Shown: in pieces, positions 23,297 through 34,416 of the stretch | How positions within the stretch are numbered: the first letter of the stretch is position 1 | How the letters are laid out: every line of letters begins with the position of its first letter | Source of the DNA: Pseudofabraea citricarpa | Taxonomy: Eukaryota > Ascomycota > Leotiomycetes > Helotiales > Dermateaceae | DNA: 64,000 nt | Direction of reading: 5' to 3' | Assembly (NCBI GenBank): GCA_029641185.1 | Contig: JAPWGK010000002.1 | Location: 2,976,001 to 3,040,000, forward strand | Made by a program: the position numbers and the translations under genes | The notes under the pieces: generated by a model | Databases searched by the model: none | Seen by the model: the letters and a program-made list of their open reading frames with translations, nothing else | Told to the model about the DNA's origin: nothing

Positions 23297-26215
23297 CTAC
23301 AGTAAAGGCTTCGACATAGGAGCGATAATGCCCTGTTTGAGTAAGATTCTTGGCTTTGTAGCATCTTGGAATGTCTCCTTTGTTGTCCATTCTGGTCCGA
23401 CAGGTAATCTCAACGACCTCTCGTATTGCTGTCGAGTCTCAAATGGATGAGGAAGACTAGAGGCAAGGTATTTGCCATTCTGGAAATAGATCAGTATATA
23501 CCACAAAAAAAAACAAATCATGGAGGTACTCACTTTCTTTACACGTTTTTCGTTGATGATTACGCGCTCAAGTTTAGCATCCTTCCTGTTTTTCTCCTTG
23601 ATTCCTTCAACCTTGGTCAAGAAGCGGCCCTTGTTGCGTTGCTTTTCCCTCTTGCTGAGACCATCACCAGTCCAACTACCCCACCCAGGCAAGGTATTAT
23701 CAACAATCTTATCATCCTCATCCTCAATTGTCTGCTTCTTTTCTGTATTGAACTCACCAACTACATCGGCTCCAGCAAAAGCCCTTTTGATGAGCTCTTG
23801 GTCTCGAAGAGCGAAAGGAAGTCTAACGGCAGCATCATCATCGCTGTCTTCGTCGGACTCTAATTCGAGAGTAGATGATTGCTTGGCTTTCTTCTTGGGC
23901 TTCGGCTGCTTTGCAATCACGGCAGCTTGTGTGAGATCAAGTTCTACTTCCACTGCGTTGTTGCTTTTATGACGTCGCCTTTTCGCTTCAGCGTTGTTAA
24001 CTGCGTCAGATTTAGAAGTTACTTTCGACCAAGCGCCACCAGAGCTTGCTTCTGGATCACTCCGTGAGATTTGACGTTCAAGAGTATTCGTCGTCTTTCT
24101 TGGTGCCTTGTTTGCCTTTGTTGCTAGGCCTTTGGGACCATTATCGACACCTGTGATAACCAACTCCTCGTCTTCGTCAGAAGGGAGTGGCTCTTCAAAT
24201 TCGTTCAGCTTTGGCTTCCTTGACTTTTCTGCCTCATCCTTTTTGCTTCCAGGCCCAAAGATTCTTCGACCAATGTCACCCTCTTCATCTTCACTGGGTG
24301 TTTCTTCTCCAGCCAATTCTCGTCGAATGTCCTCAACCATTGCATCGTTCTCTTTTCTTCGAGAAGCCTCTGCATTACGCATAAACTTCATGTTAGCAAG
24401 CTTTGAACCAGGAAGCGATTCGTCCACCAGATCAGATGCGCCAACTCTGTTTAGTTGTCGAAGTAGGCGTCTCTGTTCTGCATCTTCATCGTCTTCGCTC
24501 CCTTCGTCGTCAGAACCACTAGATGACATATCCGAATGATCATCGTCGTTTCTCACGGTTCTACCCTCAACTCGTTTTCTGAGTTCCTCGTCTCGTCTTG
24601 CCATATCAGTGATACCAGCCCGAGCATCTTCGTCCCAAGCCGCTCTACCAGTGAGTTTTGTCTCTTTTGCCCATTTGCTGCCACGATGCTTTGCACCCAT
24701 CCGCTCGGTAGCTCGTCGACGATCTTGAGCTTCCAGCTCATCTTCCGACGGTTCAAATCCACCCTCCAGGAGTGCCTCCTGATTTTTTCTCTCTTCTCTC
24801 TCGCGTTGCTTTCTATGCACTTTACGGTAAGACTTACTCTTGATCTTCTTGATTCGTTTGGCTTTTGCTTCTTCGCGGAACATCAAATCACGCGCCATGC
24901 GTAACTGATCTCGACGAGCTTTGACTTCTTCGATTGACATCTTTTTTGTCTCCAACTCTTCATATTCCCGGATTTGGTCCTCACCATCCTTCCCATTTGT
25001 TGGGGCAAGACCACTTTCTTCCAGGATGCTTTGAATTGTTGCTTCTAGATCATTGAATGGCTTGGCGTTATTTGTCGGCATTAAACGGTTATTTGGTTGC
25101 TGTAGTTGGTTGTCTTGGTTTGGTAGCGGGAACATCAAGTGCTCGGCACGACGATTGTGCTGAACGGTGTCTGTCCATCTGCCCAGAGTTTCTTTGGTTT
25201 GTTCGTAAGCAGCACTTCGATCAAGGCGATCTTGCTGGCGTTTTGCTAGTGGTACAGTGGATGGTTTTACTTTGCTGGCCTTCCTTGGTTTCTTAGATAG
25301 GTCATCTAATGACAATGTACCGCTTAGCATCGTTGTTGCAGAAGGTTGTTGTGACTCGTTCTCTCCATCATTCCTGCTTGGAGCTCTAGTCTTGGTTGTT
25401 CGGTCTCCTTGAGCTAAGTTGGCAATCATGTTTTGTAGAGCGGCTTGCTTTAATGGATCTGAAGCATCGTCGTCTGCAGACGACATGGAGGATTCATCAT
25501 CGCTATCCTCACTCTCTTCGGCGGATTCCTCCTCTTCTGATCCTGAGTCAAGCATTTCCTCATCTGAATCTGCTGCACCAGAATTGGAGTTTCGAGCATG
25601 CTTGGGTTTACTTTTGGATTTAGCATCCTTACCGGTACTCTCCAATTCTTCTTCTTCCGAGTCGTCAAGCATGGTTGCAAGATCCACAGCTCCCTCACCC
25701 ATGTCCCCTTCTTCTAACTCAGAGTCAGATTCCTCCTCTTCCTCTTCATCCAGGTTCACATCTCGGTTTGAAGGCCGTTTCTGTTTTGGCTTCTTGTTGG
25801 AACTTCCCGAGAACGTGAACCCGTTGAATTTCTCCTCATCGCTCTCACCAAAAGCTTCGTCACTGTCCAGGTCGCTATCATCATCGCTATCGACTTGTCC
25901 AAGCTTCCACTCGTTGCCTTCACTATCGCTTCCTTCGTCAATATCTAGCTCGTCAAAACGACCTTTAGGAGCAGATTTTCGTTGTTTCTTGGTGTTTGAC
26001 TCTTCATCTTCATCGTCGTCTTCGTCATCGTCGCGCGACCGTTTGCCAGGTCTATTTCCACCCTCCTTCGCACCCAGACGACTTTGTCTGATCTTGAACT
26101 TTTCCGGATTTTGTTTTGTGGCGATGGAAAGAGCGTCTAAATTTCTCTTGTTCGAATTGACGCGGGCTTTGGGTTTCTTGGTCGGCGCCCGGCCATGAGA
26201 TTGTCTGCCAGCCAT
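23297..26215 (-). CDS. UTP14: U3 snoRNP / small-subunit processome protein Utp14
   Basis: Two exons, 26215-23534 and 23479-23297, encode 954 residues. Utp14 is a nucleolar component of the small-subunit processome that activates the helicase Dhr1 to release U3 snoRNA during 18S rRNA maturation. Signs are: a basic N-terminus (AGRQSHGRAPTKKPKARVN); long Asp/Glu/Ser-rich acidic tracts over residues 60-270; a Lys/Arg-rich helical core with KKIKSKSYRKVHRK; a second acidic region; and the C-terminal family block with WGSWTG, KYLASSLPHPFET and YERSLRLPVGPEW. The start chosen is the ATG before AGRQ; 21 more codons are open upstream but resemble leader sequence. The 54-bp intron (GTGAGT...TTCCAG) is a multiple of three without a stop, so it can be misread as 18 extra hydrophobic residues. 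Confidence 0.9.
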   Translation of the reverse strand: MAGRQSHGRAPTKKPKARVNSNKRNLDALSIATKQNPEKFKIRQSRLGAKEGGNRPGKRSRDDDEDDDEDEESNTKKQRKSAPKGRFDELDIDEGSDSEGNEWKLGQVDSDDDSDLDSDEAFGESDEEKFNGFTFSGSSNKKPKQKRPSNRDVNLDEEEEEESDSELEEGDMGEGAVDLATMLDDSEEEELESTGKDAKSKSKPKHARNSNSGAADSDEEMLDSGSEEEESAEESEDSDDESSMSSADDDASDPLKQAALQNMIANLAQGDRTTKTRAPSRNDGENESQQPSATTMLSGTLSLDDLSKKPRKASKVKPSTVPLAKRQQDRLDRSAAYEQTKETLGRWTDTVQHNRRAEHLMFPLPNQDNQLQQPNNRLMPTNNAKPFNDLEATIQSILEESGLAPTNGKDGEDQIREYEELETKKMSIEEVKARRDQLRMARDLMFREEAKAKRIKKIKSKSYRKVHRKQREREERKNQEALLEGGFEPSEDELEAQDRRRATERMGAKHRGSKWAKETKLTGRAAWDEDARAGITDMARRDEELRKRVEGRTVRNDDDHSDMSSSGSDDEGSEDDEDAEQRRLLRQLNRVGASDLVDESLPGSKLANMKFMRNAEASRRKENDAMVEDIRRELAGEETPSEDEEGDIGRRIFGPGSKKDEAEKSRKPKLNEFEEPLPSDEDEELVITGVDNGPKGLATKANKAPRKTTNTLERQISRSDPEASSGGAWSKVTSKSDAVNNAEAKRRRHKSNNAVEVELDLTQAAVIAKQPKPKKKAKQSSTLELESDEDSDDDAAVRLPFALRDQELIKRAFAGADVVGEFNTEKKQTIEDEDDKIVDNTLPGWGSWTGDGLSKREKQRNKGRFLTKVEGIKEKNRKDAKLERVIINEKRVKKVSTSMICFFLWYILIYFQNGKYLASSLPHPFETRQQYERSLRLPVGPEWTTKETFQDATKPRILLKQGIIAPMSKPLL

Positions 26216-26406
26216 AATTTCCGTTGGTATCGCAAGGAAGTTTTGGATGCTGCGATTATATTTCATCTCGGACGGCAATCAGCAGTATCGAACTTTTTTT
26301 TGGCCCGCATTAATCCGCGCCGGCGCTAGCGGCCGCGCACCCGAACAACCTCAAAGCTCAAAACAGCACTCCAGAAGAAATCATCTACTAGTACCCATCC
26401 GCAACT
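26216..26406. promoter_or_regulatory. Putative bidirectional promoter, UTP14 / mL41
   Basis: There are 191 bp between divergent start codons, including a T-tract near 26294 and a GC-rich core with GCGGCCGC near 26330. Both genes serve ribosome production. Shared control is inferred from the spacing, and no specific factor site is assigned. Confidence 0.45.
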
Positions 26407-26775
26407 ATGAAGCCAACCCAGGCCCTCTACAAGCGCGTGGCGCGTCTTCAATTGACTACGAAACAAGCGAACAAGGGATTCTATCGAGGAACTGGGTCAG
26501 GGTCTATGGGAGACCACACGAAGCATGGAGGATACGTTATAGATTGGAACAAAGTCAGGACATACGTCGTGCCAAAGAACCTCAAGGAATTCAAGGTAAA
26601 CACATGGAGTATATGTTGAATGGATGCTTGAAGATGCTAATTGATGTGCAAGCTCACGCCATTCGTGACGAGAAACATGAAGCCAACAAGGGGGAGATTC
26701 GAGAAGGACCCGAAGGGTGCATTGAGTGGAGAGGCATACTTGGAGAAATGGAAGAAGGAGAATGGAGAGGATTGA
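26407..26775 (+). CDS. MRPL27: Mitochondrial large ribosomal subunit protein mL41 (MRPL27)
   Basis: Two exons, 26407-26595 and 26653-26775, joined by a 57-bp intron (donor GTAAAC, branch CTAAT, acceptor CAAG-type AG) give 103 residues. mL41 (yeast Mrpl27) is a structural protein of the mitochondrial 54S subunit. The first exon carries the family core [20 protein letters not shown] followed by [19 protein letters not shown]. The second continues [19 protein letters not shown], as expected in the family, and ends KKENGED. The length matches fungal homologues. Confidence 0.9.
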
Positions 26776-27109
26776 GAGCAGAGGCTAGTTAATGGTAGGG
26801 CTACATGGCGCCTGAGTTATGGGCATTAAACTAATTTCTTGTCAGGGAAGGATGTATAAATCGGCTACGGCGTTGGGTTATATGTACAACATGTATAAAG
26901 CAAAAACATCAAAGAGTGTATGATCATTGATGGCCTGGAAAACGTTGCACTTTTCTGGGAGAAGAGAGATTTTATCTGTAGCTGTATGTCGCAGAAGCGA
27001 AACAAACAAACTATCAAGAGCCACGATCAAGTTAGGAGGTTGCTCTGTTCAACTCAATCCGAGAACATGACCCTTCCCAATCATAGTACAAGCTCAGCAA
27101 ATTCTTTGC
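26776..27109. other. 3' regions of mL41 and F-box genes
   Basis: Convergent 3' flanks meet in this 334-bp stretch. No gene or repeat was seen. Confidence 0.35.
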
Positions 27110-27492
27110 CTAGGTTCGAAGTCGAAACTGCCGGTGTGGAAAGCTGTAAATGTACTTCTCTCCCATCCATTCCTCGATAAGTTCAAACAAGTACCAGTTT
27201 CCTTTCCCCCATTTCATACGCAGTGTTCTGGGGCTGAGAGGATCCATCGGCACAGGACCACAAAGTGTGTAGTGGACACTGTAGAAATATCGGCATGTCA
27301 ATCCAAGACAGGTTGAGGTGATAGTATCAACTCGGCGAAAGATATCGATCAGAATCTCTGGCGGGAGTTTTGTAACGTGTGCCTTAGTCCCTATTCTTTG
27401 TCAGTTTTCTTCTCTAGCATCAGTAATGCAACATAACTCACGCTTCTTAGTTGTTTGAAGCAAAGCACGGTTCTTGCACAGTCTCTTTGCAT
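27110..27492 (-). CDS. Small F-box protein
   Basis: Two exons, 27492-27442 and 27382-27110, with a 59-bp intron (donor GTGAGT, CTGAC branch, acceptor CTAAG) encode 107 residues. Residues 22-50 fit the F-box consensus: KLPPEILIDIFRRVD followed by LGLTCRYFYSVH. F-box proteins bind Skp1 and bring substrates to SCF ubiquitin ligases. After the F-box only about 55 residues follow, with WYLFELIEEWMGEKYIY, and no substrate-binding repeat is visible. The start is uncertain: the first exon encodes only 17 residues, and an earlier start or exon is possible. Small fungal F-box proteins with short variable tails are common. Confidence 0.55.
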
Positions 27493-27984
27493 TTTTATTT
27501 CCCGTGGGCTTTCCTCTGTCTGCACCTACCTGTTAGATCGGCATCTCATGGGCAAAGAAAGAAATCAATTCACCAGGGATGACAATGTGCAGCATCGTGC
27601 GGTTTGATGAACCAATCAGTTTACTTCTGTGCAGATTCAGGATTGACTGATGAGTTCTCTTTCGTTCATCTGGAAGTGGGAGTTTGTTTTCGATGGTGAT
27701 ACAAGAATACGAAGACCACTTCCACGGGAGCTGTTGAATGATAAATAAATAAAATAGACGATCATGCAAGCATGGATGCTCGATATGCGTAGCGTTAATT
27801 GCTAAGTTAATCACATGGCTATAGAGTCATTGTACCCTTGATACGTCTATGCCAATTTCAGATGATTTAGACATGTCACGTGGATGCATGCTAATAGGTT
27901 GGGCTTGGAGTCAAAGCTGCCTAAATCTACAATGATTTTCTTCTTCGGCATAGTATAAACATCATCAAGTCAAAATCCAACTTC
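27493..27984. other. Divergent intergenic region, F-box gene / archaemetzincin
   Basis: No coding signal is seen. A CACGTG core at 27877-27882 lies about 100 bp before the archaemetzincin start. The stretch probably holds both promoters. Confidence 0.35.
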
Positions 27985-29442
27985 ATGCCTCAGCAAACGA
28001 TCCCACATCGACCTACAAAATGTACACATCCCAGGCTGATATACGAATCTAGTCCTCATGCGCTTGAAGCAGGATTTACAAGACCAACATTAGCACAACG
28101 AGCAGCAGCCACAACAATCCAAGGAACCACAAAAGCAACTCAGAACAAGACTTCACCACAGCATCATCTCACACATACCTCAACTACAACTTTCCCGGCA
28201 CCTCTTATACTACCAGGTGATGATCTAGCGCTTGATCCCAAATACCCCCCACAAAGTCGACGGGCATGGATTCGAGAAAAAGAACGCAATAAAATCACCG
28301 AGGAAAGAAAAACAATATATGTTGCCGCACCTCCAGAGATAAGCCAAGATGTCAAGTTCCTGGAGCAATGGTGCCAGCCCCGAGTGAGGACCAGCAGCAG
28401 CAGCGACAAAGCACGTGCTACTGAACCAGATATCCAAGATATAATAAGCTACATCCGAGCAACCTATCACGGATTGCCAGTAAAACTAGCCACAAATCCG
28501 CGATTCGGAAATTGGGAAGAAGAAAAAGAAGAAGACGGCAACGATCCAGCCAACAAGAAGAATAGCAAGAGGAAGGGAAAGAAAAACACGCCTGGTTCCA
28601 GAATCCCACCATTCATCAGCCTCGGCACCGCCTCTGAGCAAACCCGGATCCGACTTCGTGCCACACCCCAAGGCGACTTCCCATACCAGTTAAACCTCGA
28701 TGACATCCTCGACGGCGCCATCAGCTGTCTACCAGACGATGCGTATGCCCTGATGCTCCTCGTGCACCAAGACCTGTACGAAGACGACGACGACGAGTTT
28801 GTGTGCGGCCGAGCATACGGTGGAAGCAGAGTCGCCGTCATCTCGACAGCTCGGTACCGTCCCGAACTCGACGAGCAGCAGAAGGTAGAGCGAGAGCACG
28901 CATGGCCGGCATCACATTGCGAGCGGTACATGAACGAGTCCTGCGGAATCCAGCATTCCAGGAGAGAAGCGGAGATAAAAAAGCGAGCCAAACAAGCCGG
29001 CACCTCATCTCAACCTATCTCCCTCTCATCCTCTTCAGAATCAGAACCAGAGTCAGAACCAACCTTACAAACAACCCCCATCCAAGCCGCAGTGAAATCC
29101 CACACCGATCTCCAAACCTCGCCCTCCACGACGGCGGCGATGCTCTCCGGACTCTGGCTCAGCCGCATCTGCCGAACAGCCAGCCACGAGCTGGGCCACT
29201 GTTTCGGGCTCGACCACTGCGTGTACTACGCATGCAGCATGCAGGGCAGCGCGTCGATTGTCGAGGATGCGCGGCAGCCGCCTTACCTGTGTCCGGTCGA
29301 TCTCAGCAAGGTCTTGCAGGCGACCGGGGCTGAGGAGAAGGAGCACTATGGCGCGCTTTTGGACTTCTGTGCTCGCTACAGCCATGTGCATTTGTTTGCC
29401 GCGTATGGAGCGTGGATTCGTGCAAGGCTCGCTGAGATCTGA
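27985..29442 (+). CDS. Archaemetzincin family zinc metallopeptidase (AMZ-like, M54)
   Basis: This intronless gene encodes 485 residues. Archaemetzincins are zinc-dependent peptidases (family M54); the cellular role in fungi is not well known. The catalytic signature HELGHCFGLDHC lies at 401-412, with Glu402 as general base and His401, His405 and His411 as zinc ligands. It is followed by the conserved Cys-x4-Cys-x-Met (CVYYACSM), which sets the family apart from other metzincins. A second structural pair appears as CPVD, so the last Cys of the expected CxxC is Asp. The middle holds two low-complexity insertions, a Lys/Glu-rich one near 175-205 and a Ser/Glu-rich one near 340-365. The N-terminus is basic and Thr-rich and could be an organelle presequence, but this is weak. 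Confidence 0.87.
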   Translation: MPQQTIPHRPTKCTHPRLIYESSPHALEAGFTRPTLAQRAAATTIQGTTKATQNKTSPQHHLTHTSTTTFPAPLILPGDDLALDPKYPPQSRRAWIREKERNKITEERKTIYVAAPPEISQDVKFLEQWCQPRVRTSSSSDKARATEPDIQDIISYIRATYHGLPVKLATNPRFGNWEEEKEEDGNDPANKKNSKRKGKKNTPGSRIPPFISLGTASEQTRIRLRATPQGDFPYQLNLDDILDGAISCLPDDAYALMLLVHQDLYEDDDDEFVCGRAYGGSRVAVISTARYRPELDEQQKVEREHAWPASHCERYMNESCGIQHSRREAEIKKRAKQAGTSSQPISLSSSSESEPESEPTLQTTPIQAAVKSHTDLQTSPSTTAAMLSGLWLSRICRTASHELGHCFGLDHCVYYACSMQGSASIVEDARQPPYLCPVDLSKVLQATGAEEKEHYGALLDFCARYSHVHLFAAYGAWIRARLAEI

Positions 29443-30078
29443 TTGAAAGAGAACAATCAATGAGCGGTCTTTGATGACTTGATTACAAGTACTGTTAACT
29501 TGGATGTCAGTAAGAAGAAAGAGCCTTTTCAATATCTTCGGGCTATCCATCTAGTTTCTTGTGTTGAGAATGAGAGACGACGGACGGAGATGTCACACTT
29601 GATGGTGAACCTTTGCCTTTGGTGTTACATCTCGCTTGAATACGTGACACGATAGTGTTATCTTGTCTTGTTACCTAGAAGCTCTGCAACCTAAGGTATA
29701 CTATACACAATCGTCGATATCACCCCCTTTCGACGTAAGCGAGGAGTCATTTAGCCCTCAAACTCTATGTCTAGATTTACTACACGATTAGACCAAATAA
29801 TACTTCATATATGCACGCAAAGATATTTCTCTGATAGTTGTGAATTAGAGTTCTTTTTATTCCTCTTAATCTCCTATGGGTTTTGCTTTACTACAAATGG
29901 AATACCTCTCTTAGCTAACTATCTTACAAATTTACCGTCTGGGATTCAAGCCCGACTTTTCTTCCCCCCGAACCTTGTACTCTGCCATAAGACACGCACG
30001 CAGATACTGTTATATCAAAACACAAAATTGAAGAATCAAACGCTATTACTTTACGCAGTTTCACTCTGCTTCGCGCCT
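29443..30078. other. Convergent 3' regions, archaemetzincin / VCX1
   Basis: The open frame at 29767-30147 overlaps the last VCX1 exon on the opposite strand and has no family features. I see nothing else. Confidence 0.4.
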
Positions 30079-31589
30079 TCAGATACCTCCAGTTGCACCT
30101 TTGAAGAAATCCGGGACTTCTCCAGTGGCGTCATCGGGGTAAACTAAGAAGGCTAAGGAGATGATGATATAGAGACCGAGTAGCTAATGTAAAAGTTAGC
30201 ATAGTTAGGAAACAAAATAACTGAAAATAGACTTACCATGGCTCCTTCGAGATAATTGGATTTCCCATCTTGAATCACGTATGTTACGACCAAAACACTC
30301 AAGAAGAATACAACTGTCTCAAAGGTCTCGAAATGAAGAGTCATTGGTTCACCAATGATCCAGCCAAGGATTACAAGGAAAGGTGTGACAAGGAGAGCGA
30401 TTTGCATGCTGGATCCGATAGCGACTCCCATTGCCAAATCCATCTTGTCCTTTACGGCTACCACGATGGCTGTGACATGCTCTGCAGCATTTCCGACAAT
30501 TGGAAGAAGAATTAATCCGACGAATGTCTTGCTGATGTGGGCGGTTTCTACGAGAGAGTCGATACTGTCAACGAGATACTCGGCGCAGATTGCAACGAGG
30601 ACGGTGACAACGACCAACACGGCAGCGGCAGCCCAGGGGCTCATTTGTGGCTCCTCAGCCTCGCTGTCGTCGTCATCGGCTGGCTGGTTCTCGGCGTCGA
30701 AGAGGTTCGCGTGGGTGCGAAGTTGGAAAACGAGATACATGACATAAAGAATGAGAAGAATGATGGCGGTTCCATGAGAAAGAATGAGGATATTGCTTTC
30801 AGTGTCAGAGTTAGAGCCTGACAGAGCAGCGTAGAGCTATACAAATTAGAATTGGCCATATTTGAAGATGGGTGAAGATCGGTTGTGCTTACTGTAGCTG
30901 GGATGATTAAGGCAGCTGAAGCGAGAATCATCATAGATGACATGGTAGATGCGACGGTGGAATTGAAATCCTGTTCAATACCCATTGCTGTACCAGTTCG
31001 AGTGTTGTGAATACCGCCTGCCAAGAAACAGCACCCAAGCACCAACAGGATGTTTGACAGAATGCTTCCAAGCATGCTTGACTGCACAATTCTGATCTCT
31101 CCGTTTCTCAATGCGACAATGCTGACCTAAGAAACAGTCAGCTGGAGTACGCGCAAACACTGTACGACTTCTTACAATGAGTTCTACGGCATTGCCAAAT
31201 GTAGCGTTGAGAAGACCTCCCATTGTCTCGCCCAGCTTCATGGAAATTTCTTCAGTCGCAAAGGACAAGACGGCAGCCAATGGAACAATGGCGAAAAAGT
31301 TGAGGACGAAGACGGTGACCGGATCCCAATGTCCAAGTCCAGCGATTATACCCAACGGTACAAAAACCAGCAGAATGTTCACATAGTTGCTCAGCAATGT
31401 AACTTTCGTTACATTGAAACCTCTTGCTGGCCATTGTACAAGCTTGTTGTCGCTGTCCATTCCCGGTGTATGTCTCTTGTTCAAGAAGAACTCATACAGT
31501 GTACTCTTGCGCCTCCTGTTCGCATCCCCATTCAGCAATCCCGTATGCTCGTCGGCACCGCCGCCGTTTGTGACATGAGATGGAGGCAT
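30079..31589 (-). CDS. VCX1: Vacuolar Ca2+/H+ exchanger (CaCA/CAX family, Vcx1-like)
   Basis: Four exons, 31589-31176, 31126-30893, 30836-30237 and 30183-30079, encode 450 residues. CAX transporters use the vacuolar proton gradient to load Ca2+ into the vacuole. Both alpha-repeat signatures are present: [13 protein letters not shown], rebuilt across the first intron, and [20 protein letters not shown] with [10 protein letters not shown] in the second half. About eleven hydrophobic helices are visible. An acidic loop ([11 protein letters not shown]) separates the two halves, as in the family. Introns of 49, 56 and 53 bp have canonical ends, the last with TGCTAAC. The first 45 residues are hydrophilic and Arg-rich, a likely regulatory cytosolic tail. 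Several CAX paralogues are usual in filamentous fungi. Confidence 0.9.
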
Positions 31590-34416
31590 GTTGCTATCGC
31601 CTCGTTGTTGATTTGCTGAGCTAAACCCTGATCCTACTTTTCTGAATTCTTTGCGATATGAAGGTCCTGCTATATATCATCGAACCGCATAGTTCAGTGT
31701 CAGCCAAAATGTTCCTGTTCATCCAGATGCGATGCTCGGCAGTCCCTTGGCTTCAAGGCGGAGTGTGAAGCTTTCTCTGTATGATACAGGAGGATCGAGT
31801 GGCGATCTAGTCGAAGATGCTGCGCACTCAGGGTGGGTAGTTGGCGTGAGGATATTCAGAAGGCGCGAGAGGACAAGGATGGAGAGTGAGTGAGGTGGTG
31901 ATGAGAAGAAAGTGCGAGAGAAGCTCTCCAGTGTGGCTTGTGCAGGCCAAGCTGATTGACGGGTGTAGGGATTGGGACAGGTCACAGTACAGAATGAGGA
32001 AAGAAATTGGGCGACTTACACACCATCTTGGCACAGAGGCAGGTCAGTGGTTGCTGTCGTTACTTGTAAAGTATGAGGGCGTGTGGGAGTGACCCGTGGT
32101 CGGGTAGTTCTTGGGCGAGTGCTGCGCCTCGTTCGCTTGAGTGCAGTGCAGTGCAGAGCAGAGAGAGAGAGCTGCTTGCTGTATGGTGATGACTCTGCGC
32201 GGATGCGGTAGAGACACAGAGAGTGGGCGAAGGGCGAGGGTGAGGGCGAGCGAGGGAGTTGCGCGTGGGTTGGGCGGAGGTGGTGTGAGTGTGAGTGCGA
32301 GTGGGAGTGCGTGTGAGTGTGGTGGACGAGGATGTGCAAATAGGCAGGGCAGGCTCCGGATGGTTCTGCGCGCGTTGTCCCTGAGCCCTGAGCTTGCGGG
32401 AGCTTTGATGTAAGATTGATGGAGACGTGAGGGTCTGAGACTGGAGAATGTACTGCTGATCGCCGGACAAGTACCGAATTCTCGGGTCGCTCAATGGTCG
32501 AGGGTCGTCACCCACGGCAACCAAGAGAGATGATGAAAGAGTACAGTAGAGTACAGTTTCCACCCCCGAGATCAGATTGATTGAGATCGGATTGGGGTAC
32601 GTGAGGTACAGCACAGGACCGCTCAGTGCTGTATACAGTTACACGGCGGGTGTGAGGTGTGGATGTCTCGAAGGAGAGAAGTCTACCGTACCGCAGGGTA
32701 AGCAAGCTCCTAAGGTATGATGTGCTGTCCGGCCTGTTTTTTCTCGTGCTAAGTGCAAAGGTAGAGACGTCAATGGCACTACTTAGACTTAGTTAGGGCT
32801 TTCGGCTTTAGAGTTCTTAGTTGATTTTAACCAAGGTTCACTTCTTTATAGTATTGACTCGCATCGCTGTAGCGCCCGGGAAAAACCTGGTTTTCTGGCC
32901 CCGACCAAAAGCAACTAAGCTGTCGGTTGGTTCCTGTTGGTTGGGCTTTCTTTCACCCTCTGCTGTTGGTTTCCTGTTCCTACTGTTGTTTGTACCGTAC
33001 ATACTACCTACCGTACATACGACTGCACCGTCGATGCTGCAGCGATTAGCATCGAAGCTATGACCCTGCAAAGCCGATGCCAAGGCCAGTGCTTGAGCAA
33101 ATCATCGATAGCAAATCAATAATTGATTGGGGGGAGCATATTTCCCGATGCGGTGACGTACTTATTCATACAGTCTTGCTCCCCCACAAGCGAGCATCAC
33201 GACACAGCCTCCCTTGGCACCGAATTTTCGATGCACCGAACGCTTCGACTGGGTCGCTTGCCAATCGTTTCACCCGGCACTTGAGGCATTTCTTTGATTG
33301 GCCCACCTGGGTGGAGAGCTCCTCTGTTTTGGAAATTTGGAGCCGGAGAGAGCACATGTTTCACTGTTACACGACCGATTGCGCTTCGGAGTTCATCTGA
33401 AGTCCACGTCACGTGCTTTATCGTCGCGTCGTCAAGCTGACTTCTCAATTGAGGATAAGCTAGGCTGAGAGAAGAGGATGTTCTCTTGCTGTGAAGTACT
33501 GTACCTAGGCCACTGCCAGCTTTTATTCGTTCGGAAAATAATAGGCAAAAGTGATAGCGGTTAAGGTGACATATTAGCACCTCACTACTACTGTTAAGCC
33601 ACCACATAGGTGGAAACGAATACGAGTAAATTCAGCATTCCAAATCTTGTTCTCTTGGTGTTTGTAATCTAAGAGAGCTGATCTGGTTATCGTAATAAGG
33701 GCCGCATGTCCTTTCCTAGCTACCTCCGTACCGCACAATCTCCTTGATTCCGGGAAGTTGCCACGGCAACTAACTGCCTTATCAAAGCAAATGTGAACAC
33801 TGAATTACCGATGGTACTGTAGCAAATACAATCCAAGTTCCAACTCAGGTGTTCCCGGCCGAAAGTTTAATATGTGGCGTAGGAAGTCAAGCCAAGTGTA
33901 CCAAGTAATTCCTGTCTTTCTTAGGTCTTGGGTGGCATAAGAGCGAGGGCGGTGCTCGATCACACAATCTTGCAAGAGACAACAAGTCTCTTGAGAAGTC
34001 TTAAGTATGGGCACTTGACATCATTGAGAGGCGGTGCTTCCAGCCTTGAGATTTTGCTTTTGCGAGCACCGACAAGTCTTGAAGGCAGATAAGCGAGATT
34101 CTAGCTTTCCAGTTTTTCGACTCCCGCTCTTCCCGGATAGCTTTGGAATCTTGTAGCAGGTAGCGAAATGCTTGAGAACTAAAATCTCTGGTTCGTTGCT
34201 GCGGACTCGTATTGCTTATGCTTCAGAAAGAAGACCGACAAGAAACCCATGAGCTACAGTATGCCAAACCACGCCGCCTCTCTTCTCCTCGCTTACTGTC
34301 AAAGGGAGGCGTATAGCCAGCAAACGGATTACTGTCAAAGTCGAAAGTGCTTTCGTAACGCATAGAACAAAGCACATTTGATGCAGGAAGAGGTTTTGGT
34401 TCGCTGTTTCAATTGC
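31590..34416. other. Long intergenic region upstream of VCX1
   Basis: This 2.8-kb stretch contains no supported gene. About 31740-32700 is purine/GT-rich low-complexity sequence with GAGTGTGAGTGCGAGTG-like repeats near 32280-32325, which create meaningless His/Ser-rich or Glu-rich open frames. It probably includes a long VCX1 leader and promoter. An open frame at 33197-33607 (-) of 136 codons has no recognisable domain and no splice partner. A CACGTG lies at 33410-33415. The STN1 3' flank is at the right end. Confidence 0.4.

Noticed and set aside
25419..26198. Ser-rich plus-strand open frame of about 260 codons
   Set aside because: It is the antisense reading of the Asp/Glu-rich UTP14 acidic tracts (GAT/GAA read as serine/leucine codons).
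32016..32614. His/Ser-rich minus-strand frames upstream of VCX1
   Set aside because: They arise from GAGTGTGAGTGCGAGTG-like low-complexity DNA; no splice or family support.
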